A stretch of DNA of 64,000 bases, from the NCBI GenBank assembly GCA_963831535.1, contig CAWHQP010000007.1, positions 620,001 to 684,000 on the forward strand, given 5' to 3'. The DNA is from Bog-756 sp963831535 (GTDB taxonomy: Bacteria > Actinomycetota > Acidimicrobiia > Acidimicrobiales > RAAP-2). Made by a program: the position numbers and the translations under genes. The notes under the pieces were generated by a model. That model was not told the origin of the DNA. It did no database searches and worked only from the letters and a program-made list of their open reading frames with translations. Within the stretch, counting starts at the first letter, position 1; each line of letters opens with the position of its first letter. Shown here piece by piece: positions 17,596 to 25,795 of the stretch.

Positions 17596-18345
17596 TCAGC
17601 GACGCACCGTCGGATGGGGCAGCAGCGTGACCGGTGCCCCCGGTGCCGTCCGCTCGTCGAGATAGGCGGCCAAGCGCTTGTAGACCTTCTTGCCGGCCAT
17701 CGTCTCGAGTTCGGTCCGCATGCTCACGTAGACCGGCTCATGACCCACGAACGCGGCCGGGTCCTCGGTGCACCACCAGTGGAACTCCTCGCCACCCTCG
17801 CCCCAATGCCGTCGGTCCCATTGCCGGACCACCGAGGTCACCCGACCGTCCACGGCCGTCTCGTCCTCACGGCGTAGGGGGAGCTGCCAGCACACCTCCG
17901 GCTTGAACTCGACGTGGCTGCGCCCCTCGGCTTCAGCCGCCTTGTGCAGGGCACAGCCCGGTCCGGCCGGGAATCCGGGCCGGTTGAGGAAGATGCATGC
18001 CCCGTCGACCAGGCGGGTGCCGAGATCGCCGTCGGCCAGCTTCTTCACCACTCCCTTCTGCCCCTGTTTGTGGAACTGCCACAATTCGGGAGTCAACGCC
18101 TCGGCGGCCCGCTCGACGGACCGGGCGTCCTTCTTTCCCGTGAAGTGGGCCCCGTAGGAGCAACAACCCTGGACCAGTTCGGGGGCGGGTCCGGTGAGCA
18201 CCCCCTGGCAGCCCTGGCCGAAGATGCACATCCAGGCACTGGCCAGGAAGGTCACATCGAACAGCCACGTGCGTTCCTCATCGGGATCGTCGAAGCTGAT
18301 CCACTCGTGGGATTCAGCGGGCACATGCTTGTGGGATGGCGACAC
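17596..18345 (-). CDS. cysteine-rich protein, possibly YkgJ/DUF3109-like metal cluster protein
   Basis: A 249-residue soluble protein with eight cysteines: Cys40, Cys46, Cys61-Cys62, Cys117, Cys131, Cys152 and Cys192. The spacing (CIFGQGC, GCC, then ACIFLNRPGFPAGPGCALHKAAE and EVCWQLP) resembles proteins annotated as YkgJ-type zinc/iron-chelating cysteine clusters. Family membership is a judgement by eye. The GTG start at 18345 is only 18 bases from the divergent NfuA-type start, so the two genes share a promoter region, and an Fe-S target of NfuA is a reasonable guess. A later GTG (codon 8) is an alternative start. Enzymatic role unknown. Confidence 0.65.
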   Translation of the reverse strand: MSPSHKHVPAESHEWISFDDPDEERTWLFDVTFLASAWMCIFGQGCQGVLTGPAPELVQGCCSYGAHFTGKKDARSVERAAEALTPELWQFHKQGQKGVVKKLADGDLGTRLVDGACIFLNRPGFPAGPGCALHKAAEAEGRSHVEFKPEVCWQLPLRREDETAVDGRVTSVVRQWDRRHWGEGGEEFHWWCTEDPAAFVGHEPVYVSMRTELETMAGKKVYKRLAAYLDERTAPGAPVTLLPHPTVRR

Positions 18346-18356
18346 GCCCTTATGAT
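18329..18356 (+). promoter_or_regulatory. promoter of the nfuA-type gene, leaderless
   Basis: TTGTGG (18329-18334) and TATGAT (18351-18356) are 16 bases apart, and the ATG at 18364 follows 7 bases after the -10 box. The elements overlap the start of the divergent cysteine-rich gene. Confidence 0.45.
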
Positions 18357-18363
18357 GACAGGC

Positions 18364-19020
18364 ATGAGCGAAGCCCGTGAGGACATACGGCCCGTGTTGA
18401 CCATCACCCCCGAAGCCCGGATCACCGTGCTCGAGGTGCTGTCCAGCGAAGCAGAGTCGGACTCCCTGGCCCTGTGGCTCGAGATCAACGGCGAGAGCAA
18501 CGGGGCCTACGCCTACGACATGTACTTCCAGGCGCTGGCCGATGCCGGCGTGGGCGACGTGGTCCAGCACGACGACGACCTGCCGGTGGTCGTGCCCCAG
18601 ACCAGCGTGGACCGTCTCCAGGGTGCGACGCTCGACTTCGTCACCGACGACTCGGGTGAGGGTGGTCTCGTCATCGTCAACCCCAACACGCCCCCGGTTC
18701 CGACACTGCAGGGGCTGGGTTCCGGCCCCGAGGTCGATCTCTCCGACCCGTTGGCCGTGCAGGTGGTGTCGGTCCTCGACGAGCAGGTCAACCCCAGCAT
18801 CGCCGCCCACGGCGGCCGGGCCGACCTGGTGGCCGTCAAGGACAAGTCGATCTACCTCCGACTGAGCGGGGGATGTCAGGGATGCGGCATGGCCAAGGCC
18901 ACGCTGACCCAGGGCATCGAGGTGATCCTGCGCGAGGCCATCCCCGAGATCGTCAACATCGTGGATGTCACCGACCATGCCGACGGCACCAATCCGTACT
19001 ACGAGCCTTCGCACAGCTGA
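18364..19020 (+). CDS. nfuA: NfuA-type Fe-S cluster carrier protein
   Basis: A 218-residue two-domain protein. The N-terminal half (residues 10-105) resembles the A-type (HesB/IscA-like) fold without its cysteines, including a NTPPVP segment. The C-terminal NifU-like domain (about 120-210) has VVSVLDEQVNPSIAAHGGRADL and the cluster-binding SGGCQGCGMAKATL (CxxC). NfuA holds a [4Fe-4S] cluster and passes it to client proteins. Upstream in-frame ATGs at 18352 and 18355 overlap the -10 box, so 18364 is preferred. No suf or isc genes are adjacent. Confidence 0.88.
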   Translation: MSEAREDIRPVLTITPEARITVLEVLSSEAESDSLALWLEINGESNGAYAYDMYFQALADAGVGDVVQHDDDLPVVVPQTSVDRLQGATLDFVTDDSGEGGLVIVNPNTPPVPTLQGLGSGPEVDLSDPLAVQVVSVLDEQVNPSIAAHGGRADLVAVKDKSIYLRLSGGCQGCGMAKATLTQGIEVILREAIPEIVNIVDVTDHADGTNPYYEPSHS

Positions 19021-19112
19021 CGACTCCCGCGGTGACTCCGCACCCGGCTGAGTAGCCGCGTCGCCCACGGCAGAGCCACCGCCACGACAGCCGTATCGTC
19101 CGCCGGCTGGGC

Positions 19113-20066
19113 ATGATGCCCGTTCCGGGCATGGCCGTCCTGTACCTTTCGGTGGTGGACACACTCCTGATCGCCGGGACCACGGTGGCCGGTCTCGTCA
19201 TCGGGGCCGTGCTCGATCCCGTCGGCCAGCGGGAGGCGGAGCGCAGCCACCGAGAGGACGAGCGACGACGCGCCGAGCGAATCGCGGTGGCCGAGGGCGA
19301 GGACGCTTCCTTGACCGGTGGGGCCGGACTCGCCCCCGGGAGCGAGGGGCCGCACCGTTCGGCCATCGGGCAGGTCGAAGAGGCCGTCGAGCACGTGGAG
19401 GGAGCCATCGGGGAGGCCCTCGACGCCGCGGACGCCGACGATTCGGATGACCCGGCACCCGAGGACCGCACGGTGCCGAATCTGCTGCCCCAGGGAACTG
19501 CACCGACACGCACCGCCGCCGCCGCCGTGCTCACTGCGGCCCTGTTCGGGCTGGCCGCCGGCCATTTCGGCCGCCATCTGGTCCTCGCCCCGTACTGTGT
19601 GTTCTTCGCCCTGTTGGTGGCGATCTCGGTCACCGACCTCTCCCACCGCCTCGTGCCGAGGCGCCTCATCTACGGAGCCCTGGCCCTCATCGCGCCGCTG
19701 TTAGTGGCCGCATCGGCCGTCGACCACACCTGGAGCAGCCTCGACGGGGCCCTGATCGGTGGGGCGGTGGCCTTCGGGCTGTTCTTCGCCGTGTGGTGGT
19801 TCATCCCCCGGGGCATGGGGTTCGGTGACGTGCGCCTGGCCGGGGTCATCGGGTTCACCACCGGGTGGCTGAGTCTCCTCCACGCCTATGTGGCCTTCCT
19901 GGCCGGGTTCCTGGTCGGGATGGTGTTCGGCCTGATCCTCATGGCGCTGTCGTCGGCGGGACGCAGGACCCGCATCCCCTTTGCCCCATCGTTGTCGGTG
20001 GGTGCGGTGATCGCGGTCTTCTGGGGCTCTCACATCGCCCAGAGCCTCTTCCACGCCGGGTCCTGA
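19113..20066 (+). CDS. A24 family (type IV) prepilin peptidase with atypical N-terminus
   Basis: A 317-residue membrane protein. The C-terminal half has the aspartyl-protease motifs of the A24 family: VTDLSHRLVPRRLIYG (first Asp) and GMGFGDVRLAGVIGF (GxGD, second Asp), among about seven transmembrane helices. It should cleave leader peptides of pilins or Flp/Tad-like pilins. Instead of the usual cytoplasmic methylase domain with CxxC pairs, helix 1 is followed by a ~100-residue charged, Glu/Arg-rich, Cys-free linker (about residues 35-130). ATGs at 19113, 19116 and 19131 are possible starts. No pilin genes are nearby. Confidence 0.85.
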   Translation: MMPVPGMAVLYLSVVDTLLIAGTTVAGLVIGAVLDPVGQREAERSHREDERRRAERIAVAEGEDASLTGGAGLAPGSEGPHRSAIGQVEEAVEHVEGAIGEALDAADADDSDDPAPEDRTVPNLLPQGTAPTRTAAAAVLTAALFGLAAGHFGRHLVLAPYCVFFALLVAISVTDLSHRLVPRRLIYGALALIAPLLVAASAVDHTWSSLDGALIGGAVAFGLFFAVWWFIPRGMGFGDVRLAGVIGFTTGWLSLLHAYVAFLAGFLVGMVFGLILMALSSAGRRTRIPFAPSLSVGAVIAVFWGSHIAQSLFHAGS

Positions 20067-20121
20067 TCCGGTGGAGGGCCCAGCGCCGGGATTCCGGGCC
20101 GAGGCCGCCCGGGCCCCCGAG

Positions 20122-20127
20122 TAGATT
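20122..20127 (+). promoter_or_regulatory. -10 box of leaderless type, aro operon
   Basis: TAGATT lies 7 bases before the aroC ATG (20135) and would drive aroC-aroK-aroB-aroQ-pepP-efp, whose genes overlap or nearly touch. Confidence 0.4.
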
Positions 20128-20134
20128 TGCCGGG

Positions 20135-21367
20135 ATGCTCCGCTACCTGACCGCCGGTGAATCGCACGGACGCGCCCTCGTTGTCATCGTCGAGGGCATG
20201 CCGTCGGGGCTGTTGGTGACGGCCGAGGACATCCAGCGGGGACTGGCGCGCCGGCGCCTGGGGTTCGGTCGAGGCCCCCGGATGAGGTTCGAGGCCGACG
20301 AGGTCACCCTGGTGGGAGGTATCCGGCACGGTCGGACCCTCGGTTCGCCGGTGGCGGTGGAGATCGCCAACACCGAGTGGCCGAAGTGGGAGACGGAGAT
20401 GGCCCCCGAGCCCGGGCTCCCCTCCAAGGTCCTCACCCAGCCCCGACCGGGCCACGCCGACCTGTCGGGCATGTTGAAGTACGGACTCGACGATGCCCGG
20501 GACGTGCTGGAGCGGGCCTCGGCCCGGGAGACGGCGGCCCGGGTGGCGGCCGGAACCCTGGCCAAGCTGCTTCTCCAGCAGATCGGGATCGACGTTCTCA
20601 GCCACATTGTGCAGTTGGGTCCGGAGCGGGCCGAGCCCGGACCGCTCCCGACGGTGGAGCAGCTGTTCCACGTGGACGAGTCACCGGTCCGGTGTGTGGA
20701 TCCCCAGGCCGAGGCCCGGATGGTGGCGGCGGTGAAGGCGGCGGCCAAGGTCGGCGATTCACTCGGGGGCGTGGCCGAGGTGATCGCCTACGGGGTCCCG
20801 GTCGGTCTCGGCAGCCACGTTCACTGGGACCGAAAGCTCGATGCCCTGCTGGCCCAGGCCCTCATGAGTATTCAGGCCATCAAGGCCGTGGAGTTCGGCG
20901 ACGGCTTCGAACTGGCCGCCCGGCGGGGTTCGGAAGCACATGACGCCATCCGCACGACTACCGGGGAAGGGGGAGGCGCCGCCGGGGACGCGGAGGGATT
21001 CCTGAGCGGTGGCTACGCACGAGACACCCACCACGCCGGAGGCATCGAGGGAGGCATCTCCACCGGCTCGCCCATCGTGGCCCACGCCGCCATGAAGCCT
21101 CTGGCCACCCTCAACCGTCCGACACTGGGCACCGTCGACGTGGTCACGAAGGAGTCCACGGTCTCGTTCAAGGAGCGCACCGACGTCACGGCGGTGCCGG
21201 CCATGGGTGTGGTGGCCGAGACGATGGTCTCACTGGTCCTGGCGTCCGAGGCCATCCGCAAGTTCGGGGGCGACTCCGTCGCCGAGTTCCGACGCAACCG
21301 CCTCGGCTACCTGGCCGCGTTGGGGGACAGCCCCTCGGCGGCCGGGGCGCCACCGGCCGATGGTTGA
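20135..21367 (+). CDS. aroC: chorismate synthase
   Basis: A 410-residue enzyme converting 5-enolpyruvylshikimate-3-phosphate to chorismate with reduced FMN. It begins MLRYLTAGESHGRALVVIVEGMPSG and has RRRLGFGRGPRMRFEAD, QPRPGHADLSGMLKYG, ASARETAARVAAG and the C-terminal DVTAVPAMGVVAETM, all AroC signatures. A Gly/Ala-rich loop within TTTGEGGGAAGDAEGF is a small insertion. It overlaps aroK by 8 bases, so the two are translationally coupled in the shikimate operon. Confidence 0.97.
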   Translation: MLRYLTAGESHGRALVVIVEGMPSGLLVTAEDIQRGLARRRLGFGRGPRMRFEADEVTLVGGIRHGRTLGSPVAVEIANTEWPKWETEMAPEPGLPSKVLTQPRPGHADLSGMLKYGLDDARDVLERASARETAARVAAGTLAKLLLQQIGIDVLSHIVQLGPERAEPGPLPTVEQLFHVDESPVRCVDPQAEARMVAAVKAAAKVGDSLGGVAEVIAYGVPVGLGSHVHWDRKLDALLAQALMSIQAIKAVEFGDGFELAARRGSEAHDAIRTTTGEGGGAAGDAEGFLSGGYARDTHHAGGIEGGISTGSPIVAHAAMKPLATLNRPTLGTVDVVTKESTVSFKERTDVTAVPAMGVVAETMVSLVLASEAIRKFGGDSVAEFRRNRLGYLAALGDSPSAAGAPPADG

Positions 21368-21893
21368 TCGCCTCATCCTGGTGGGGATGATGGGGGCGGG
21401 GAAGACCACGGTGGGGAGGCTGTTGGCTGACCGCCTGGGCTGGCGCTCGTTCGACTCGGACGCCCAGATCATGGAGGACACCGGGCACTCCGTGCCCGAG
21501 CTGTTCGCCGAGCGGGGCGAGGCGGCCTTCCGGGCTGAGGAGGAGCGCGTGTTGACCGAGGCCCTCTCGGGCGACGAACCGGTGGTGGTCTCGGCGGCCG
21601 GTGGCGTGGTGCTGTCCCCGGCCAACCGGGCGCTGTTGACCCGGTCGGGCACGGTGGTGTGGCTCCGGGCCGACCCCGCGGTTCTGGCCGGAAGGGTGGG
21701 GGACGGTGCCGGACGACCGCTATTGGATCGTGACCCGGCCGCAGCCCTGCGGGAACTGTACGAGGTGCGCCGTCCCCTCTACGACTCGGTGGCATCGCTG
21801 GCCGTCGATGTGGACGGCCTGACCCCCGATGAAGTGGCGGAACGGATTCTGGTCGGGACGGGTCTGGCCACCGGGGCCGGGGGCCCGCGGTGA
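21360..21893 (+). CDS. aroK: shikimate kinase
   Basis: A 177-residue P-loop kinase that phosphorylates shikimate. The Walker A motif is GMMGAGKTT (residues 9-17), the shikimate-binding residues lie in WRSFDSDAQIMEDTG and FRAEEERVL, the AAGGVVLSP loop follows, and the Arg-rich lid is GRPLLDRDP. The ATG overlaps the aroC stop by 8 bases and its stop overlaps the aroB GTG (GTGA). The length is normal for AroK. Confidence 0.96.
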   Translation: MVDRLILVGMMGAGKTTVGRLLADRLGWRSFDSDAQIMEDTGHSVPELFAERGEAAFRAEEERVLTEALSGDEPVVVSAAGGVVLSPANRALLTRSGTVVWLRADPAVLAGRVGDGAGRPLLDRDPAAALRELYEVRRPLYDSVASLAVDVDGLTPDEVAERILVGTGLATGAGGPR

Positions 21894-22966
21894 AGGTGGT
21901 CCCGGTGGAGCTGGGCGAACGGGGCTACGACGTGGTCGTGGGCCACGGTGCCCGGCACCGGCTGGCCGAGCTGGTGAACCGCACGGTCCCAGGCGCCGCC
22001 CGGGCCGCCGTGGTCACTCAGGCCGGGATCGGGGTGGACGTCGATCCCGGCCTCGCCGCCGAGCGGTTCACCGTCCCCGACGGCGAGGAGGCCAAGTCCC
22101 TCGCCGTGGTGGAGGAGCTGTGTCGTGGTTTCGCCCGGGCCGGCATCAGCCGCGCCGACGTGATCGTGGCCGTGGGCGGGGGCGTGGTCACCGATCTGGC
22201 CGGCTTTGCCGCCGCCTCCTTCCACCGGGGCACGGCCTACGTCAACGTGGCCACCACCCTGCTGGGTCAGGTGGATGCCGCCGTCGGCGGCAAGACCGGC
22301 GTCAATCTCCCCGAGGGGAAGAACCTGGTGGGGGCGTTCTGGCAGCCCCGGGCGGTGGTGTGCGATACCGAGGTCCTGGCCACGCTGCCGCCGAGGGAGT
22401 GGGCCTCGGGTCGGGGGGAGATGGCCAAGTACGCGTTCCTCGGAGACCTGACCGGCACCGACGCCCAGCCCGATGCATCCCTGCTCGACGTGCCCCTCGA
22501 CGAGCAGGTGGCCCGCTGCGTGGCCATCAAAGCGGGCGTGGTGACCGCGGACGAACGGGAGGGCGATCTGCGGATGCTGCTCAACTACGGCCACACGCTG
22601 GCCCACGCCCTCGAGGCGACGGCGTTCGACCCCGGTGCCGGCTGGGACCTACGCCACGGTGAGGCGGTGGCCATCGGACTGGTCTTCGCCGGCCAGTTGG
22701 CCCGCCGGCTGGGTCGGATCGACGAGGAGCGGGAGCTACGGCACCGGACGGTCGTGGGCGGGTTCGACCTCTCACCCCTGCTGCCCCACGACGCCGATCC
22801 CGAGCGACTGACCTCGTTCATGGAGCGGGACAAGAAAGCCCACCACGACCTGACCTTCGTCCTGGACGGACCCCGGGGGGTCGAGGTGGTGCATGGCGTC
22901 GACCGGGCCGTCGTGGTCGCTACCCTGGCAGCCATGGACCGGACCCCGCCTGGCGCAACACGATGA
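21890..22966 (+). CDS. aroB: 3-dehydroquinate synthase
   Basis: A 358-residue NAD- and metal-dependent enzyme making 3-dehydroquinate from DAHP. Signatures: VAVGGGVVTDLAGFAAASFHRG, TTLLGQVDAAVGGKTGVNLPEGKNLVGAF, MLLNYGHTLAHALEA with the metal-binding His, and RHGEAVAIGLVFA. GTG start at 21890 with a 4-base overlap on aroK; its stop overlaps the aroQ ATG (ATGA). Confidence 0.96.
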   Translation: MKVVPVELGERGYDVVVGHGARHRLAELVNRTVPGAARAAVVTQAGIGVDVDPGLAAERFTVPDGEEAKSLAVVEELCRGFARAGISRADVIVAVGGGVVTDLAGFAAASFHRGTAYVNVATTLLGQVDAAVGGKTGVNLPEGKNLVGAFWQPRAVVCDTEVLATLPPREWASGRGEMAKYAFLGDLTGTDAQPDASLLDVPLDEQVARCVAIKAGVVTADEREGDLRMLLNYGHTLAHALEATAFDPGAGWDLRHGEAVAIGLVFAGQLARRLGRIDEERELRHRTVVGGFDLSPLLPHDADPERLTSFMERDKKAHHDLTFVLDGPRGVEVVHGVDRAVVVATLAAMDRTPPGATR

Positions 22967-23419
22967 CCCCGGATCGCCTCATCGTGCTCCTGTCCGGACC
23001 GAACCTCGACCTTCTGGGCGAGCGGGAACCGTCGGTCTACGGGACGGCAACCCTCGACGACCACGTGGCCGGCGCCACCTCGGTGGCCACCAAGCTGGGC
23101 TATGCCCTCGAACACCATCAGACCAATCACGAGGGCGGTCTGGTGGAGCTGGTCCATGCCGCCCGGGGCCGGGCCGTGGCGATCGTCATCAACGCCGGAG
23201 CCCTCTCCCACACCTCCTGGTCCCTGCACGACGCCCTGGCCGCCTTCGACGGTGTGGTGGTGGAGCTCCACCTATCCAACCCCGCGGCGCCGCGAGCCGT
23301 TCCGGCACACCTCGGTCATCGCCCCGGTGGCCGACGGCTGCATCGCCGGATTCGGAGGGATCGGCTACGGCTTGGCGGTCGACGCCGTGCACCGGATTCT
23401 CGTCGCGGAGGCCGGATGA
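22963..23419 (+). CDS. aroQ: type II 3-dehydroquinate dehydratase, frameshifted in this sequence
   Basis: About 151 residues after correction. The first frame gives LIVLLSGPNLDLLGEREPSVYG (lid with the catalytic Tyr and Arg region), then QTNHEGGLVELVHAARG, INAGALSHTSWSLHDAL and VVELHLSNP. The second frame carries on with REPFRHTSVIAPVADGCIAGFGGIGYGLAVDAV. The two join if the C4 run at 23280-23283 is read as C3. Without the correction the frame would read through into the next gene and make a false fusion. The enzyme dehydrates 3-dehydroquinate. Its stop overlaps the pepP start (ATGA). Confidence 0.92.
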
Positions 23420-24603
23420 GCGGCCCGGTGAGAGCCGGCGACGGGCCACGTCTCGCCCCCCTCGAGGTGGCGGGTCGCCTGGGCCGCCTCCGTGCCCTGT
23501 TGGTCGAGGCCGGGGACGAGGGGCGACCCGTGGGCGGTCTGCTGGTCACCACCCCGGCCAACATCCGATGGCTGACTGGCTTCAGCGGCTCGGCGGGACT
23601 CTTGCTGGTCACCCCCCAGCGGGCCGTACTGACCTCCGACGGCCGATACCGGACACAGGCGTCCGAACAGGTGGCCGAGTCCGGGGTGGACGCCGACGTC
23701 GAGGTGGCCATCGGTGGGGTCCAGGTCCAACAGGAGGTGCTCCGCCAGGGGATGGACGGCGTCGCCGACCTCGGCCTCGAGGCCGACCACGTGACCTGGT
23801 CGGGACAGCGCTCCTGGTCCGAGGTGTTCGCCCCCTCGCCGCTCGTCCCCACCCGGGGTCTGGTGGAGCGACTGCGGGTGGTCAAGGATCCCGGTGAGGT
23901 GGCCCGCATGGAGCGGGCCGCCGCCATCGCCGACGACGCCCTGGCCGCCGTGCTGCCCCTGCTGGCCGCGGCCGGCGCGTCCGAGGGCCACGGTCCGGGA
24001 GCGGGTGCGGGACTCACCGAGTCCCGCTTCGCCGCCGCCCTCGACCATGCCATGCGGGAGCGAGGGGCCGAGGACCGTGCCTTCGAGACCATCGTGGCGT
24101 CCGGGGAGAATTCGGCCAAGCCCCACGCCCGGCCGGGCGGAAGGACCATCCTGCGGGGTGACCCGGTGGTCGTGGACTTCGGCGCCGTGTTCGACGGGTA
24201 CCGGTCCGACATGACCCGGACCTTCTGTGTCGGGGGCCCGCCGACCGGAGAACTGGCCACCGTATTCAACGTCGTGGCGGAATCGCAGCGTCTGGGTGTG
24301 GCCCAGGTGGAGCCGGGGGTGAGCACCGGATCCGTCGACCGTGCCTGCCGGGATGCCATTGCCGCCTCGGGCTGGGCCGACCGCTTCGAACACGGCACGG
24401 GTCACGGTGTCGGCCTCGATATCCACGAGGGGCCATCGGTGGGGCCGGGGTCGACTGCTATCCTCGTGCCCGGCACCGTGGTCACCGTGGAACCCGGGGT
24501 GTACCTACCCGGAACCGGCGGGGTCCGCATCGAGGACACGCTGGTGGTGACGGAACACGGCAGCCGCTCGCTCACCCGGTTCCCGAAGGAAGTTGCTGTC
24601 TGA
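23416..24603 (+). CDS. pepP: Xaa-Pro aminopeptidase, M24 family
   Basis: A 395-residue metallopeptidase. The N-terminal creatinase-like domain has NIRWLTGFSGSAGLLLVTP and RVVKDPGEVARMERA. The pita-bread catalytic domain has VVDFGAVFDGYRSDMTRTF (two metal Asp), FEHGTGHGVGLDIHEGP (His), VTVEPGVYLPG (Glu) and GGVRIEDTLVV (Glu), a full dinuclear metal site. It removes an N-terminal residue before proline. It often lies just before efp, as here, with a 1-base stop/start overlap (TGATG). Confidence 0.93.
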   Translation: MSGPVRAGDGPRLAPLEVAGRLGRLRALLVEAGDEGRPVGGLLVTTPANIRWLTGFSGSAGLLLVTPQRAVLTSDGRYRTQASEQVAESGVDADVEVAIGGVQVQQEVLRQGMDGVADLGLEADHVTWSGQRSWSEVFAPSPLVPTRGLVERLRVVKDPGEVARMERAAAIADDALAAVLPLLAAAGASEGHGPGAGAGLTESRFAAALDHAMRERGAEDRAFETIVASGENSAKPHARPGGRTILRGDPVVVDFGAVFDGYRSDMTRTFCVGGPPTGELATVFNVVAESQRLGVAQVEPGVSTGSVDRACRDAIAASGWADRFEHGTGHGVGLDIHEGPSVGPGSTAILVPGTVVTVEPGVYLPGTGGVRIEDTLVVTEHGSRSLTRFPKEVAV

Positions 24604-25163
24604 TGGCTGTCTCCACCAACGATCTCCGCAACGGTATGACCCTCAACCTCCCCGAGGGCCTGTTCGCCGTGGTCGAGTTCCAACATGTGAAACCGGGCAA
24701 GGGGGGTGCCTTCGTCAGGACCAAGTTGAAGAACTCTCGGACCGGTGCGGTCATCGAGCGGACCTACCGGGCCGACGAGAAGTTGGAACAGGCCATCATC
24801 GACAAGCGCGAGATGCAGTTCCTCTACCGCGACGGCTCGGACTACGTGTTCATGGACACCTCGTCGTACGAGCAGCTCCAGGTCAACACCGACCTCCTCG
24901 GTGATTCCGCCGACTACCTGAAGGAGGGCGATGACGCCGTGCTCCAGTTCTTCGGAACGGAGATCGTCGGTGTCGACCTCCCGGCCTCCGTCGAGCTCAC
25001 GGTGGCCGACACCGAACCGGGATTGCAGGGGGACCGGGTGTCCGGTGCCCGCAAACCGGCCACGTTGGAGACGGGTCTGGTTCTGCAGGTGCCCCTGTTC
25101 GTGAACCCGGGCGAGAAGATCAAGGTCGATACCCGGACCGGGGAGTACCTCACCCGGGCCTGA
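24603..25163 (+). CDS. efp: translation elongation factor P
   Basis: A 186-residue, three-domain EF-P that relieves ribosome stalling at polyproline. The KOW-like N-terminal domain has STNDLRNGMTLN and the tip loop KPGKGGAFVRTKLKN, with the Lys that is modified in some bacteria. The middle OB domain has MQFLYRDGSDYVFMD and YEQLQV. The C-terminal signature is ETGLVLQVPLFVNPGEKIKVDTRTGEYLTRA. No modification enzyme is nearby. Confidence 0.97.
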   Translation: MAVSTNDLRNGMTLNLPEGLFAVVEFQHVKPGKGGAFVRTKLKNSRTGAVIERTYRADEKLEQAIIDKREMQFLYRDGSDYVFMDTSSYEQLQVNTDLLGDSADYLKEGDDAVLQFFGTEIVGVDLPASVELTVADTEPGLQGDRVSGARKPATLETGLVLQVPLFVNPGEKIKVDTRTGEYLTRA

Positions 25164-25242
25164 AGCCGTCGTCGCTTCGCCCTGCCCTCCGGCACCCACC
25201 TGCGGGTGGCGGATGTTCGTTGCACGCTGGGGCCGATCCCGT

Positions 25243-25267
25243 CCCGTCAAGTCGTACCCGTCAAGTC
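25243..25267 (+). repeat. 11-base direct repeat in nusB leader
   Basis: CCCGTCAAGTC occurs at 25243-25253 and 25257-25267, separated by 3 bases (14-base period), ending at the nusB ATG (25268). It may be a small slippage duplication. Confidence 0.8.
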
Positions 25268-25663
25268 ATGGATTCCGCACCCCGCCACCAAGCCCGCGAA
25301 CGGGCACTGACGCTCCTCTACGAAGCGGAGCTCAAAGACTCCTCACCCTCGGAGGTGGTGGGCGATCTGCTCATGGCCCCCGACGGGTACACCGCCGGTC
25401 TCATCGAGACTGTCGAGTCCCGCGGTCACGAGATCGACGCCATGATCGGCGATGCGGCCATCGGCTGGGAGCTGGATCGTATGGCCGTGGTCGACCGCAA
25501 CGTCCTGCGCCTGGCCGTGGCCGAACTGTTGGACCAGCCCGAGGTGCCCACTGCGGTGATCCTCAACGAGGCCGTCGAGTTGGCCTCGGCGTACTCGACC
25601 GATGATTCCGGTCGGTTCGTCAACGGGGTGCTGGCCACGCTGGCCACCCGCATCCGACCCTGA
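25268..25663 (+). CDS. nusB: transcription antitermination factor NusB
   Basis: A 131-residue all-helical RNA-binding protein of rRNA antitermination and ribosome assembly. It begins RHQARERALTLLYEAEL and has the family region RNVLRLAVAELLDQPEVPTAVILNEAVELASAYSTDDSGRFVNGVLATL. The ATG at 25268 fits the start of family similarity. It follows efp by about 100 bases, a common bacterial order. Confidence 0.95.
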   Translation: MDSAPRHQARERALTLLYEAELKDSSPSEVVGDLLMAPDGYTAGLIETVESRGHEIDAMIGDAAIGWELDRMAVVDRNVLRLAVAELLDQPEVPTAVILNEAVELASAYSTDDSGRFVNGVLATLATRIRP

Positions 25664-25736
25664 GGCGGCCGTCACACGATGGCGGGCGTCTCGCCGGCTT
25701 GGCGCCGGTGGCTGATCGCGGACTCACGGCAGCGGG

Positions 25737-25742
25737 TATAGT
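25737..25742 (+). promoter_or_regulatory. -10 box of the pyr operon promoter
   Basis: TATAGT, about 54 bases upstream of the pyrR GTG. Transcription from here would include the PyrR-binding hairpin at 25764-25785. No good -35 match is visible. Confidence 0.45.
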
Positions 25743-25763
25743 CGGGTCCTGACCGTGAAGCGG

Positions 25764-25791
25764 GTCCTGTGAGGCCCGTACGGACAGGAGG
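25764..25791 (+). promoter_or_regulatory. putative PyrR RNA-binding hairpin overlapping the pyrR ribosome site
   Basis: GTCC (25764-25767) can pair with GGAC (25782-25785), exposing a loop with TGTGAGGCCC. The GAGGC core after CCNGN matches the PyrR binding-loop pattern known from Bacillus and actinobacterial pyr leaders. The pyrR ribosome site AGGAGG (25786-25791) follows directly, so PyrR bound to this hairpin would mask it: translational repression rather than attenuation. Confidence 0.55.
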
Positions 25792-25795
25792 AAGC

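Noticed and set aside
22963..24603. AroQ-PepP fusion protein of 546 residues
   Set aside because: The join is out of the aroQ frame; the correct AroQ C-terminus is present in another frame and ends at 23419, so the fusion is a frameshift artefact.
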